Positions 23,670 through 33,135 of a stretch of DNA of 64,000 bases are shown here, one piece after another (position 1 is the first letter of the stretch; each line of letters opens with the position of its first letter). Origin of the DNA: Mycolicibacterium flavescens (GTDB lineage Bacteria > Actinomycetota > Actinomycetes > Mycobacteriales > Mycobacteriaceae); assembly GCF_001722335.1 (NCBI RefSeq), contig NZ_MIHA01000023.1:28073-92072 (forward strand), read 5' to 3'. A model generated the notes under the pieces. That model worked only from the letters and a program-made list of their open reading frames with translations, was not told the DNA's origin and did no database searches. The position numbers and the translations under genes are program-made.

Positions 23670-24197
23670 TTGGGTATTGAGGTCACCTCGGCCGCCGAGA
23701 CCGACGTGGCCGAACTCGCCGACGTCGCCGCGCGGACCTTTCCGCTGGCCTGCCCGCCGGCGGTGACCGCCGACAACATCGCGGCCTTCATCGCCGAGAA
23801 CCTGTCCGAGGCCCGGTTCCGCGACTATCTGCGCGACCCCGACCGCACGGTGCTCGTCGCCCGCGACGACGGCGTCGCCGGTTACGCGATGCTGATCCGC
23901 GGTGTCCCCGATGACGACGACGTGCAGCGCGCCGTCACCGCCCGGCCCGCCGTCGAGGTGTCGAAGATCTACGTGCTGCCCGAACGGCACGGCGGCGGGG
24001 TGGCGGCGGCGCTGATGGAGGCCTCGCTGCACGCGGCGCGCAGGCTCGGCGCGGCGGTCGTGTGGCTCGGCGTCAACCAGCAGAACCGGCGCGCGCAGCG
24101 GTTCTACGCCAAGCAGGGCTTCGAGGTGGCCGGCACCAAGACGTTCCGGTTGGGCGCCGCGGTCGAGAACGACTTCGTCATGGTGCGCCCTGTCTGA
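23670..24197 (+). CDS. GNAT family acetyltransferase (Rv2669-like)
   Basis: 175 residues from TTG 23670. The GNAT fold shows in the acetyl-CoA loop VSKIYVLPERHGGGVAAALM (motif A, R-x-x-G-x-G/A) and the later VWLGVNQQNRRAQRFYAKQG (motif B). The cytoplasmic substrate is unknown. It marks the left end of the block syntenic with M. tuberculosis Rv2669 onward. The start is the TTG six bases after the preceding stop; no better ATG/GTG exists before the conserved region. Confidence 0.88.
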   Translation: MGIEVTSAAETDVAELADVAARTFPLACPPAVTADNIAAFIAENLSEARFRDYLRDPDRTVLVARDDGVAGYAMLIRGVPDDDDVQRAVTARPAVEVSKIYVLPERHGGGVAAALMEASLHAARRLGAAVVWLGVNQQNRRAQRFYAKQGFEVAGTKTFRLGAAVENDFVMVRPV

Positions 24198-24200
24198 CCG

Positions 24201-24258
24201 CGAGCAGACGCAGACTCGCACGAAACCCCGCGCAGGAGTGCGAGTCTATGTCTGCTCG
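24201..24258. terminator. Bidirectional palindromic terminator with CGAGCAGACG ends
   Basis: The arms 24201-24221 and 24238-24258 pair over 21 bp with a 3-base internal mismatch and a 16-base loop. It lies between convergent genes, and the TAG of zapE (24246-24248) lies inside the right arm. The end sequence matches the palindrome after sigA. Confidence 0.65.
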
Positions 24259-25283
24259 CCGAGGGTGGTGCCCTCCCGGGACAACGCCAGCAGCCGGGAG
24301 ACCGCCCGCAGATACTTCTTGCGGAAACCGCCGGCGAGCATCTCCTCGCTGAACAGGGTGTCGAGTTTCGCGCCGGAGGCCACCACCGGGATGCCCGCGT
24401 CGTAGAGCCGGTCGGTCAGCGACACCAGGCGCAGCGCGACGTTCTGGTCGTCGACCGGATGCACCCCGGTGATGAACACCGCGGTCACCCCCTCGATCAG
24501 AGTCAGGTACCGCGACGGGTGCATGGTGGCCAGGTGTGCGCACAGCGCGTCGAAGTCGTCGAGCGTCGCCGTCGACGACCGGGCGGCGCGCGCGGCGACC
24601 TCGTCGTCGCTGAGCGGCTCGGGCGCCGGCGGCAGGTCGCGGTGCCGGTAGTCCGGGCCGTCGATCCGCACGGTCTCGAAAATCGCTGCGAGCGTGTTGA
24701 TCTCACGAAGGAAGTCCTGCGCGGCGAACCGGCCCTCGCCGAGTTGTTCGGGCAGGGTGTTCGACGTCGCCGCCACCGACACGCCCCGCTCGACGAGCGC
24801 CGACAGCAGCCGTGAGATCAGCGTCGTGTTGCCCGGATCGTCGAGCTCGAACTCGTCGATGCACACCATGACGTAATCGGCCAGCAGTTCGATGCACTCC
24901 ACGAAACCGAAAACGCTTGCCAGTTGCGTCAACTCGCCGAACGTCGCGAACGCCTTCGGCCCGGGCACCCGGTAGTACGACGACGCCAGCAGATGGGTCT
25001 TGCCGACCCCGAACCCGCCGTCGAGGTACAACCCGACCCCGGGCAGCACCTCGCGCCGACCGAACAACCGCTTCCTGCCCTGCCGCCGCTCGACCGCCTG
25101 CTCGCAGAATCGGGCGCACGACTGCACGGCCGCGGCCTGCGACGGCTGCGCCGGATCCGGGATGTAGGTGTCGAAGCTGACGTCGGCGAACGTCGGCGGC
25201 GGGACCAGTTGGGCGATCAGCCGTTCCGGCGTGACCTCGGGCCGGCGGTCGACCAGATGCTGCACACCGCTGGACCCGTCCAT
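24246..25283 (-). CDS. zapE: ZapE/AFG1-like cell division ATPase
   Basis: 345 residues. An AAA+-like P-loop ATPase: Walker A is GGFGVGKTH (about residues 89-97) and Walker B is VMVCIDEFELDD (about 138-149). In other bacteria ZapE affects FtsZ-ring stability; the mitochondrial AFG1 homologue helps protein quality control. The M. tuberculosis counterpart is Rv2670c. It is cytoplasmic and membrane-associated by analogy. Divergent from the ribD-like gene by 34 bases, so the two promoters overlap. Confidence 0.92.
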   Translation of the reverse strand: MDGSSGVQHLVDRRPEVTPERLIAQLVPPPTFADVSFDTYIPDPAQPSQAAAVQSCARFCEQAVERRQGRKRLFGRREVLPGVGLYLDGGFGVGKTHLLASSYYRVPGPKAFATFGELTQLASVFGFVECIELLADYVMVCIDEFELDDPGNTTLISRLLSALVERGVSVAATSNTLPEQLGEGRFAAQDFLREINTLAAIFETVRIDGPDYRHRDLPPAPEPLSDDEVAARAARSSTATLDDFDALCAHLATMHPSRYLTLIEGVTAVFITGVHPVDDQNVALRLVSLTDRLYDAGIPVVASGAKLDTLFSEEMLAGGFRKKYLRAVSRLLALSREGTTLGEQT

Positions 25284-25317
25284 GCACGCACCTTATCGAC
25301 GTGCTGCAATCGTGTTC

Positions 25318-26094
25318 ATGCCCGATACCGCCGCTGCGGCGCAGTTCACAGTGTTGGGGCCCGACGGCGCCCCGCTCGACAGCGCCGACCCGCGGCTGGC
25401 CGACCTGTACTCCTACCCCGACAACCTGCAGACCTGCTGGGTGCGCGGCAACATGATCGCCAGCGTCGACGGCGGCGCCACCGCAGGCGGCAAGTCCGGC
25501 GCGCTGGGCGGCACCGGTGACCGCGCGGTCTTCGAGCAGATGCGCCACTGCGCGGACGTGATCCTCGTCGGCGCCGCGACCGTGCGCACCGAGAACTATT
25601 CGGGCGCGCAGGTACCCGTCGCGCAGCGCGGCATCCGGCAGGCCCGCGGCCAGGCCGAGGTCCCGCCGATCGCCGTCATCACCGGGTCCGGACGCCTCGA
25701 CCCCGACGCCCGGTTCTTCACCCACACCGAGGTCACCCCGCTGGTGCTGACCTGCACCGCCGCCTACGACGACACCCGCACCCGGCTGGGCGCGCTCGCC
25801 GAGGTGATCGACGCGTCCGGCGCCGACCCCGACGACGTCGACCCCGCCGTCGCGCTGCGCGCCCTCGCCGACCGCGGGCTGCTGCGGGTGCTGACCGAAG
25901 GCGGCCCCGGCGTCCTCGGGCTGCTGATCGCGGCCGACCTGCTCGACGAACTGTGCCTGACGGTGGCCCCGGTGCTGGTCGGCGGCGCGCCCCCGCGGAT
26001 CACCGGCGGGTCCGCGGAGGTGCTGACCCGGATGCGCCCGGCGCACGTGCTCTCCGACGACGACGGCTATCTCTACCTGCGCTACACCCGCTAG
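25318..26094 (+). CDS. RibD C-terminal-type pyrimidine reductase (Rv2671-like)
   Basis: 258 residues from ATG 25318. A stand-alone reductase domain of RibD/DHFR fold with NMIASVDGGATAGGKSG near the N-terminus, ADVILVGAATVRTENYS, and LRVLTEGGPGVLGLL at the NADPH-binding strand. There is no deaminase domain. The M. tuberculosis homologue Rv2671 is known to show some dihydrofolate reductase activity when overproduced, so it may be a riboflavin-path or folate-type reductase. It precedes the secreted hydrolase gene in the same direction. Confidence 0.88.
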   Translation: MPDTAAAAQFTVLGPDGAPLDSADPRLADLYSYPDNLQTCWVRGNMIASVDGGATAGGKSGALGGTGDRAVFEQMRHCADVILVGAATVRTENYSGAQVPVAQRGIRQARGQAEVPPIAVITGSGRLDPDARFFTHTEVTPLVLTCTAAYDDTRTRLGALAEVIDASGADPDDVDPAVALRALADRGLLRVLTEGGPGVLGLLIAADLLDELCLTVAPVLVGGAPPRITGGSAEVLTRMRPAHVLSDDDGYLYLRYTR

Positions 26095-26134
26095 GTTGCC
26101 GGTCCGCGGACAGCCCATCAGTACTGTGGTCGGC

Positions 26135-27700
26135 ATGCAAAGGCGTGGTCAGCTGCTCCGGGTCCTGAGCCTGGCGACCGCCGCGGTGGTCGTCGCGGCC
26201 TGCTCACCCGGGCTGGCCGCCAACCCGCGGTTCGCCACCAACTCAGGTGCCGGCGCCCAGGGCGAGCCGCCGCCCACCCCGGAGGCCGGCGGTCCCCCGC
26301 CGATCGAGGCGCCCAAGAACGACCTGTCGTGGCGCGAGTGCACCTCGCGGGTGTTCGCCGACGCGTCGGTGCCGGCGCCGGCCGGTGTGACGCTCGACTG
26401 CGCCAGCTACGACGCCGACCTCGACCCGATCGGCGGCGCGTCCGGCTCGGTCAGCATCGGCGTGGTCCGCGCCCGCGGCCCGCAGACCCCCGAAGACGCC
26501 GGCCCGCTGGTGATGACCACCGGCACCGACCTGCCCTCGTCGCTGCAGCTGCCCGTGTGGTTGTCCCGCTCGGGCGCCGACATGCTCAACACCCGCCCGA
26601 TCGTCGCGGTCGACCGCCGCGGCCTCGGCATGTCCGGCGCCCTGGACTGCCGCGACCTGTTCGACCGCCAGGAGATGCTCGACCAGGCCCAGTTCCAGTC
26701 CGGTGACGACCCGGTGGCCAACCTCGGCGCGATCGTGCAGACCGCGACCACCGACTGCACCGACACCATCGCCCCCGGCGACTCGGCCTACGACAACTCC
26801 CACGCCGCCGAGGACCTCGAGCGGCTGCGCAGCACCTGGGACGTCCCGACGTTGGCGCTGCTCGGAATCGGCAACGGCGCGCAGGTCGCGCTGGCCTACG
26901 CGGGCTCGCACCCCAACAAGGTCTCGCGCCTGGTGCTCGACTCGCCGCTGCCGCTGGGCATCGCCGCCGAAGCCGCGATGGAGCAGCGGGTCAAGGGCGA
27001 ACAGGCCGCGCTCGACGCGTGGTCGGCACAGTGCGCGGCGACCAACTGCCCACTGGCGCCGGACGCCAAGGGCGCCGTCGACGCGCTGCTGTCGGCCGCG
27101 CGGGAGGGCCGCGGCCCCAACGGCGCGGCCGTGGCCACCGTCGCCAACGCGATCTCGACCGCACTGGCCTACCCGCGCGGGGACCGCGTAGCGTCGGGCA
27201 ACACACTGGCCGGCGCGATCGCCGCCGCGCGCGGTGGGGACACCGGCCAGTTCACCGAGTTGATCACCCGGGCCGAAACCCTGCGCAACACCGACGGTCA
27301 ATTCGTCAACGGCTGCAGCGACTCGCTGAACCGGCCCACCCCTAACCGGGTCCGCGAACTCGTCGTCGCCTGGGACAAGCTGTACCCGCAGTTCGGCACC
27401 GTCGGCGCGCTGAACCTGGTCGACTGCCTCAACTGGCCCAGCGGCACCCCGCCCGAGGAACCCAAGAACCTCAAGATCCCGGTGCTGCTGCTGGGCACCC
27501 AGAACGACCCGATCGTCGGCAACGAAGGTGTCGCCGCAGTGGCCGCCACCGCGATCAACGCCGGTTCGGCCAACCGGCGGGTGATGTGGCAGGGCATCGG
27601 GCACGGCGCGTCGGTCTACTCGCCGTGCGCACTGCCGCCGGTGCTCGGATACCTCGACAGCGGCAAACTGCCCGAGACTGACACGTTCTGCCCGGCCTGA
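26135..27700 (+). CDS. Exported alpha/beta hydrolase, TAP-like (Rv2672-like)
   Basis: 521 residues from ATG 26135. A lipoprotein signal with lipobox VVAAC (about residues 22-26) is followed by a Pro-rich linker. The hydrolase fold has an LLGIGNGAQVALAYAG segment where the nucleophile elbow is expected; the usual GxSxG serine is replaced by Asn (GIGNGA), a notable difference from active proteases. The C-terminal TAP-like part contains LLLGTQNDPIV (Asp) and GIGHGASVY (His). Annotated relatives are called secreted proteases; this copy may lack that activity. Confidence 0.82.
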   Translation: MQRRGQLLRVLSLATAAVVVAACSPGLAANPRFATNSGAGAQGEPPPTPEAGGPPPIEAPKNDLSWRECTSRVFADASVPAPAGVTLDCASYDADLDPIGGASGSVSIGVVRARGPQTPEDAGPLVMTTGTDLPSSLQLPVWLSRSGADMLNTRPIVAVDRRGLGMSGALDCRDLFDRQEMLDQAQFQSGDDPVANLGAIVQTATTDCTDTIAPGDSAYDNSHAAEDLERLRSTWDVPTLALLGIGNGAQVALAYAGSHPNKVSRLVLDSPLPLGIAAEAAMEQRVKGEQAALDAWSAQCAATNCPLAPDAKGAVDALLSAAREGRGPNGAAVATVANAISTALAYPRGDRVASGNTLAGAIAAARGGDTGQFTELITRAETLRNTDGQFVNGCSDSLNRPTPNRVRELVVAWDKLYPQFGTVGALNLVDCLNWPSGTPPEEPKNLKIPVLLLGTQNDPIVGNEGVAAVAATAINAGSANRRVMWQGIGHGASVYSPCALPPVLGYLDSGKLPETDTFCPA

Positions 27701-27733
27701 CGGCCGATGTCCGAGGTCGGGTAGCGTGCGGGC

Positions 27734-29044
27734 GTGCGCGATCTTGTGACCAGATCACTTGCGACGGCTTTCCGGCCCAGGACGTCCCCGCCCGACGTGG
27801 CGACGGTGTTGAAGCTGATCCTGTGGCCACTGGCGATCTTGTTCATCATCCACCGCAGCTACGTGCTCGCCACCAACGGCTACATCACCGACGACTACGG
27901 ACCGGTCTACCGCGCGGTCGTCAACTTCAAGATGGGCTGGGACATCTACAACGAGCACTTCAACCACGTCGACCCGCACTATCTGTATCCCCCCGGCGGC
28001 ACCCTGCTGATGGCGCCGTTCGGCTACCTGCCCGTCGAGGCATCGCGGTACTGGTTCATCACGTTCAACACGATCGCGATCGTGCTGGCCGCCTACTTTT
28101 TGATCCGGCTGTTCGGTTTCGACCACCGCTCGGTGGCGCTGCCCGCACTGCTGGCCGCGATGTTCTGCACCGAAAGCGTGATCAACACACTGGTTTTCGG
28201 CAACATCAACGGCTGCATCCTGCTGGCCGAGGTGTTGTTCTTCCGGTGGCTGCTCGACGGCAACCGCCAGCACGAATGGCTGGCCGGTGCGGCGATCGGT
28301 CTGACGCTGGTGGTCAAACCCATCTTGGCCCCACTGTTGTTGTTGCCGTTGCTCAACCGGCAGTGGCGGCCGTTCGTCGGCGCATTCGCGGTGCCGCTGG
28401 TGTTCAACATCGCGGCGTGGCCGCTGATCAGCGACCCGATGAACTTCATCACCCGCACCGTGCCCTACATCATGACCACCCGCGACTACTTCAACAGTTC
28501 CATCGCGGGCAACGGCATCTATTACGGGCTGCCGACGTGGCTGATCCTGGTGCTGCGCATAGGTTTTGCGCTGCTCGCGGCCTACACGCTGTACCTGCTG
28601 TACAAGTACTACCGCACCCGCGACCCGCTGTTCTGGATGATGACGTCGTCCGGCGTGCTGCTCATCACGTCGTTCCTGGTGCTCTCGCTGGGCCAGGGCT
28701 ACTACTCGATGATGTTGTTCCCGTTCCTGATGACGGTGGTGCTGAGGAACTCGGTGCTGCGCAATTGGCCTGCGTGGCTGGCGATCTACGGGTTCATGAG
28801 CGCCGACCGGTGGCTGCTCGGCCACTGGCCGAGCACCGGCCGGTTCCTGGAGTACATGAAGTTCACCTACGGCTGGAGCCTGATGCTCATCGTGGTGTTC
28901 TCGGTGCTGTACTTCCGGTATCTCGACGCCAAGGCCGACGGCCGCCTCGACGAGGGCATCGACCCGGTGTGGCTGAAGACCGGCGGATCGAAGACCACGG
29001 AACCGGAGCCGCCGGCCAAGCCGGTCGCGCCACCGATCAGCTGA
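27734..29044 (+). CDS. aftC: Alpha-(1->3)-arabinofuranosyltransferase AftC
   Basis: 436 residues from GTG 27734. A polytopic GT-C-type glycosyltransferase that adds alpha-1,3 branches to arabinogalactan and lipoarabinomannan, using decaprenylphosphoryl-arabinose at the outer membrane face. An N-terminal helix precedes the periplasmic NGYITDDYGPVYRAV loop with the DD pair expected of GT-C enzymes. About ten hydrophobic segments follow up to residue 400, and the C-terminus is a charged tail. Corresponds to Rv2673. It lies 33 bases after the hydrolase gene and 19 bases before msrB. Confidence 0.93.
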   Translation: MRDLVTRSLATAFRPRTSPPDVATVLKLILWPLAILFIIHRSYVLATNGYITDDYGPVYRAVVNFKMGWDIYNEHFNHVDPHYLYPPGGTLLMAPFGYLPVEASRYWFITFNTIAIVLAAYFLIRLFGFDHRSVALPALLAAMFCTESVINTLVFGNINGCILLAEVLFFRWLLDGNRQHEWLAGAAIGLTLVVKPILAPLLLLPLLNRQWRPFVGAFAVPLVFNIAAWPLISDPMNFITRTVPYIMTTRDYFNSSIAGNGIYYGLPTWLILVLRIGFALLAAYTLYLLYKYYRTRDPLFWMMTSSGVLLITSFLVLSLGQGYYSMMLFPFLMTVVLRNSVLRNWPAWLAIYGFMSADRWLLGHWPSTGRFLEYMKFTYGWSLMLIVVFSVLYFRYLDAKADGRLDEGIDPVWLKTGGSKTTEPEPPAKPVAPPIS

Positions 29045-29063
29045 CGGCTAGTAGCGTGGAGTC

Positions 29064-29477
29064 ATGACCATTCCGGCTCCCAAACTGCAGCTGACCGACG
29101 ACGAATGGCGCCAGAAGCTGAGCCCCGAGGAGTTCCACGTCCTGCGCCAGGCCGGCACCGAGCGTCCCTTCACCGGCGAGTACACCGACACCAAGACCGA
29201 GGGCGTCTACGAGTGCCGCGCCTGCGGTGCCGAACTGTTCCGCAGCAGCGAGAAGTTCGAATCGCACTGCGGCTGGCCGTCGTTCTTCGATCCGGCGGAC
29301 TCCGACGCGGTGATCCTGCGCGCCGACGATTCGCTGGGGATGCGCCGCGTCGAGGTGCTGTGCGCCAACTGCCACAGCCACCTCGGCCACGTCTTCGAAG
29401 GCGAGGGTTATCCCACCCCGACCGACCAGCGCTACTGCATCAACTCGATCTCGCTGCGGCTCAAGCCGACCTCCTGA
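29064..29477 (+). CDS. msrB: Peptide-methionine (R)-S-oxide reductase
   Basis: 137 residues. Repairs methionine-R-sulfoxide in proteins. Two zinc-binding CxxC pairs (YECRACGAE and CANCHSHLGH), the GWPSFF motif and the catalytic Cys in QRYCINSISL are all present. It is full length for cytosolic MsrB. Corresponds to Rv2674 and sits immediately behind aftC. Confidence 0.95.
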   Translation: MTIPAPKLQLTDDEWRQKLSPEEFHVLRQAGTERPFTGEYTDTKTEGVYECRACGAELFRSSEKFESHCGWPSFFDPADSDAVILRADDSLGMRRVEVLCANCHSHLGHVFEGEGYPTPTDQRYCINSISLRLKPTS

Positions 29478-29520
29478 CGCGAACGCGACGCCAGGCCTGG
29501 CGCAGACGCGGCGCGCGCAT

Positions 29521-29832
29521 CTAGCCGGGGTAGACCGCGAACTCGGTGCCGCCTTCGACCTCGGTGACGCACTGGAACAGCAGCGGCGCCGTCGTCGCGG
29601 TGCCCGAGTAGCACGTGAACGGGCCGATCTCCTGGTACTTGTCGCCGTTGACGTCGTAGCGCACGGCGTAATCCGACGCGGTGATGCAGTCGATGTCGCC
29701 GGCGAGGATGTCGATGGTCTGACCGAACCGCGGCGCGCACCGCTCACTGTCGGGTGTCTGAGCGACGGCGGTCGGTGCGGCCCCCAGCGCGCCGACCGTC
29801 AGCGCCGCCGCGAGCAAAGCCTGATTTCTCAT
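29521..29832 (-). CDS. Small secreted protein, function unknown
   Basis: 103 residues. A signal peptide (MRNQALLAAALTVGALGAAP) ends at TAVAQTPD. The mature part of about 78 residues has four cysteines (SERCAPR, DIDCITA, FTCYSG, FQCVTE), likely two disulfides. I recognise no family. It converges on msrB (43 bases apart; a CGCCAGGCCTGGCG palindrome at 29489-29502 lies in the gap) and precedes the end of the heme operon on the same strand. Confidence 0.7.
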   Translation of the reverse strand: MRNQALLAAALTVGALGAAPTAVAQTPDSERCAPRFGQTIDILAGDIDCITASDYAVRYDVNGDKYQEIGPFTCYSGTATTAPLLFQCVTEVEGGTEFAVYPG

Positions 29833-29852
29833 CGACCCATCATGACGGACCG

Positions 29853-29868
29853 AAGCCCCGTGCGGGGC
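29853..29868 (-). terminator. Hairpin terminator of the heme operon
   Basis: AGCCCC (29853-29858) and GGGGCT (29863-29868) form a 6-bp stem around GTGC, about 30 bases beyond the hemQ stop on the minus strand. Confidence 0.6.
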
Positions 29869-29896
29869 TAACTCCGAGTGCGCCGCGCGGGCCGAC

Positions 29897-30592
29897 TCAG
29901 GGCAGGCGTTCGATCAGCTGCTCGGCGCTGATCCGCGGCCCGGTGAAGAACGGCGTCTCCTCGCGCACATGCCGCCGGGCGTCGGTGGCCCGCAGATCCC
30001 GCATCAGGTCCACGATGCGGTGCAGTTCGGGCGCCTCGAACGCCAGGATCCACTCGTAGTCACCGAGCGCGAACGCCGGCACCGTGTTGGCCCGCACGTC
30101 CTTGTAGCCGCGGGCGGCCATACCGTGCTCGGAGAGCATCCGGCGGCGCTCCTCGTCGGGCAGCAGATACCACTCCAGCGACCGCACGAACGGATACACG
30201 CAGATGTAGTTGCCCGGCTCTTCACCGGCCAGGAACGCCGGGATGTGGCTCTTGTTGAACTCCGCGGGCCGGTGCAGCGCCACGTTGCTCCACACCGGGT
30301 TGGTGGCGCGGCCCAGCGTGGTGGTGCGGCGGAAGTCGGCGTAGGTGGCCTGCAACGCTTCGACGTTGTCGGCGTGCGTCCAGATCATGAAGTCGGCGTC
30401 GGCGCGCATGCCGGCGATGTCGTAGAGGCCGCGCACCACGACGCCGCGCTCCTCCTGCTGCTTGAGGAACGTCGCGGTCTCGTCGACGAGCGCCGCGCGG
30501 TCCTCGCCGAGCTCACCCGGACGCACCGAGAACACCGAGAACATCAGGTAGCGAATGGTGGAGTTGAGCGCGTCGAAGTCGAGTTTGGCCAT
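29897..30592 (-). CDS. chdC: Coproheme decarboxylase (HemQ, chlorite dismutase-like)
   Basis: 231 residues. Converts coproheme III to protoheme by two H2O2-dependent oxidative decarboxylations, the last step of the coproporphyrin-dependent pathway of Actinobacteria. It is a cytoplasmic member of the chlorite dismutase fold. Recognisable segments include [14 protein letters not shown] at the N-terminus, [20 protein letters not shown] in the centre and [11 protein letters not shown]. Corresponds to Rv2676c. Only 4 bases separate it from hemY, so the two are co-transcribed. Confidence 0.93.
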   Translation of the reverse strand: MAKLDFDALNSTIRYLMFSVFSVRPGELGEDRAALVDETATFLKQQEERGVVVRGLYDIAGMRADADFMIWTHADNVEALQATYADFRRTTTLGRATNPVWSNVALHRPAEFNKSHIPAFLAGEEPGNYICVYPFVRSLEWYLLPDEERRRMLSEHGMAARGYKDVRANTVPAFALGDYEWILAFEAPELHRIVDLMRDLRATDARRHVREETPFFTGPRISAEQLIERLP

Positions 30593-30596
30593 GTCT

Positions 30597-31955
30597 CTAT
30601 CGTGCCACGCGCGAGGTCAGCAGCGACGCCGCAGCCCGGGTGGCTGACGCCACACACGCGGGCACCCCGATGCCGTCGAGGAAACCGCCGGCCGCCGCGA
30701 TCGTCGGCGGCAACCCCGCGCGCAACTCGGCGATCAGCTCGCCGTGGCCGGGGCCGTACTGCGGCATCGTGTCGATCCACCGCTGCACGTGGCAGTCGAC
30801 CGGTTCGGTGCGCACCCCGAACAGCGTCGCCAGATCCTGCGCGGCCCAGCCCAGCAGGTCCTCGTCGCCCGCGCTGCGGGCCAGGTTGTCGCCGAACCGG
30901 CCGAACGACAGCCGCACCAGTTCGACGTTGCCGCGCGGACCCCATTTGCGCGACGTCAGCGTCACCGCCTTGGCATGCAGCCGCCGCTCCCCCGTCGCGA
31001 CCAGCACACCGGACTGCTGCGGCAGCGGGGTGCCGCCGGGCAGCGCCAGCGCCACCAGCGCCGTCGAGGCGACCGGGATGCGGCGCGCGGCAGCCGCCGT
31101 GCGCGGGGCCACCTCGGCGACCATGCGCGCCAGCACCGGGGCCGGCACCGCCAGCACCACCGCGTCGGCGTGGTGGGCGACGCCCTCGTCGTCGATCAGG
31201 TCCCACCCGGCGCCCGAGCGCACCACGCGGTCGACGCCGACCTGCGTCCAGCGCGCGCCGGCGCGGCGGATCAGTTCGTTAACCAGGACGGTGTAGCCGC
31301 CGTCGACGGCCCCGAACACCGACCCCGTCACCGGGGGCGGCACCGCTTCGCGGACGGCGTCGGTCAGGCTCGGCGCCCCGCGGTCGAGGACCGTGGCCAG
31401 CGTCGGCACCGCCGAGCGCACCCCGATCGTCGCCGCCGACCCCGCGTAGACCCCGGCCAGCATCGGCTCCACCGAGCGGGCGACCACCTGCTCACCGAAA
31501 CGGTCACCGACCAGCTCGGCCACCGACGGGTCGGCGCCGGGGTGCCAGCGGAACGGGCGGTTGCGCTCGTCGCGCATACGCGCGATCGTCGGGTCGTCGA
31601 CGAGGCCGGCCAGCGCCGACGGCTGCGCCGGTATGCCCTGCAGGGTGCCCGCCGGCAGCGGGTGCAGCCGGTCACCGCTGTAGATCAGCGGCCGTGCGCC
31701 GGTGGTGCCGACCTGCCGGTGCGCCAGCCCGAGCTCGGCGAGCAGGGCGGGCAGTTCGGGCCGGCGCGCGACGAAGGCTTCCGCGCCGACGTCCATCGAC
31801 TGTCCGCCGATCCGCTCCGTGCGCAGCGCGCCGCCCAGCCGGTCGGCGGGGTCGAACAGCGTGATCGTGGCGCCGGGCCCGGCGGCGACGCGCAGCCGGT
31901 AGGCGGCCACCAGACCGGAGATCCCACCGCCGACCACGCAGTACGCCGGGCTCAC
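30597..31955 (-). CDS. hemY: Coproporphyrinogen III / protoporphyrinogen oxidase
   Basis: 452 residues from GTG 31955. An FAD-dependent oxidase with the dinucleotide-binding motif [16 protein letters not shown] at the very N-terminus and a C-terminal FAD-binding stretch ([16 protein letters not shown]). In Actinobacteria this enzyme (also called CgoX) oxidises coproporphyrinogen III to coproporphyrin III. Corresponds to Rv2677c. It overlaps hemE by GTGA and is followed closely by hemQ, making a three-gene heme operon. Confidence 0.93.
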   Translation of the reverse strand: MSPAYCVVGGGISGLVAAYRLRVAAGPGATITLFDPADRLGGALRTERIGGQSMDVGAEAFVARRPELPALLAELGLAHRQVGTTGARPLIYSGDRLHPLPAGTLQGIPAQPSALAGLVDDPTIARMRDERNRPFRWHPGADPSVAELVGDRFGEQVVARSVEPMLAGVYAGSAATIGVRSAVPTLATVLDRGAPSLTDAVREAVPPPVTGSVFGAVDGGYTVLVNELIRRAGARWTQVGVDRVVRSGAGWDLIDDEGVAHHADAVVLAVPAPVLARMVAEVAPRTAAAARRIPVASTALVALALPGGTPLPQQSGVLVATGERRLHAKAVTLTSRKWGPRGNVELVRLSFGRFGDNLARSAGDEDLLGWAAQDLATLFGVRTEPVDCHVQRWIDTMPQYGPGHGELIAELRAGLPPTIAAAGGFLDGIGVPACVASATRAAASLLTSRVAR

Positions 31956-33016
31956 AGCGAGTGCACCAACCTCACCACCTCGGTGATCACCTCGGGATCG
32001 GTGCCGGGCAGCACGCCGTGGCCGAGGTTGAAGACATGCCCTGTGGCCCCGGCGTCGACGGCGCGCCGACCGTCCTCGACGACGGTGCGCGCGGCCTGCT
32101 CGGCCACCGGGTAGCCGGCCAGCAGCACCACCGGGTCGAGGTTGCCCTGCAGTGCGGTGCCGGGCACCACCCGCGTGGCGGCGTCGGGCAGCGACGTGCG
32201 CCAGTCGACGCCGACGACGGCCGGGGCGCCGTGACCCGACGCGGCCTGCGACATCGCGCCCAGCAGTTCGGCGGTGCCCACCCCGAAGTGCGTCATCGGC
32301 ACCCCGGCGGCGGCCAACGTCTCGAACACCCGGGTGCTGTGCGGAAGCACGTATTTGCGGTAGTCGACCAGCGACAGCGTGCCGGCCCAGGAATCGAACA
32401 CCTGGATGGCGTCGACGCCCGCGTCGACCTGCATCTGCAGGAACCCGATCGTGACGTCGGTCAGCGCCGACATCAGCGCGTGCCAGGTGTCGGTGTCGCC
32501 GAGCATCATCGCCTTGGTGCGTTCGTGGTTGCGGCTCGGACCACCTTCGATCAGGTAGGACGCCAGCGTGAAGGGTGCGCCGGCGAACCCGATCAACGGC
32601 ACGTCGCCGAGCTCGGTGACCAACGTGGAAACGGCCTCGGCGACCGGGGCGACCTGTTGGGGCTCAAGGGGTTTGACCGCGGCGACGTCGGCGGCCGTGC
32701 GGATCGGGTTTTCGATCACCGGGCCGACGTCGGGCACGATGTCCAGCGCGATGCCCGACGCCCGCAGCGGCACCACGATGTCGGAGAACAGGATCGCGGC
32801 GTCCACGCCGTGCCTGCGCACCGGTTGCAGCGTGATCTCGGTGATGAGTTCGGCGTCGAAACAGGCCTGCATCATCGTGTTCTTGGCGCGCAGGGCGCGG
32901 TACTCGGGCAGCGATCGGCCGGCCTGGCGCATGAACCACACGGGCACGCGACTGGGTTTGCGGCCGCTCGCGGCGGCCAGGTACGGCGACTCGGGCAGCT
33001 CACGGCGGTTGTTCAT
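31952..33016 (-). CDS. hemE: Uroporphyrinogen decarboxylase
   Basis: 354 residues from ATG 33016; an in-frame ATG at 33034 would add six. Converts uroporphyrinogen III to coproporphyrinogen III. The N-terminal [17 protein letters not shown] motif with conserved Arg residues and the central [18 protein letters not shown] are diagnostic. Length and N-terminus match the M. tuberculosis protein (Rv2678c), which decides the start. First gene of the overlapping hemE-hemY-hemQ operon. Confidence 0.96.
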   Translation of the reverse strand: MNNRRELPESPYLAAASGRKPSRVPVWFMRQAGRSLPEYRALRAKNTMMQACFDAELITEITLQPVRRHGVDAAILFSDIVVPLRASGIALDIVPDVGPVIENPIRTAADVAAVKPLEPQQVAPVAEAVSTLVTELGDVPLIGFAGAPFTLASYLIEGGPSRNHERTKAMMLGDTDTWHALMSALTDVTIGFLQMQVDAGVDAIQVFDSWAGTLSLVDYRKYVLPHSTRVFETLAAAGVPMTHFGVGTAELLGAMSQAASGHGAPAVVGVDWRTSLPDAATRVVPGTALQGNLDPVVLLAGYPVAEQAARTVVEDGRRAVDAGATGHVFNLGHGVLPGTDPEVITEVVRLVHSL

Positions 33017-33135
33017 CGCTTTCAATGCTGCCATGCGAGCGCCGGGGAGTAGCCCTCGCCTCGACGGACGGGTTGCTCGGCCAGATCGGCGCGCCATGCG
33101 CACAGACCTGCTCAGATGGTCTAGCGTCAATCGTC

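Noticed and set aside
24703..26136. Long open frame on the minus strand over zapE and the ribD-like gene
   Set aside because: It is Arg/Ala/Gly-rich with no family pattern and mirrors the high GC of real genes on both strands.
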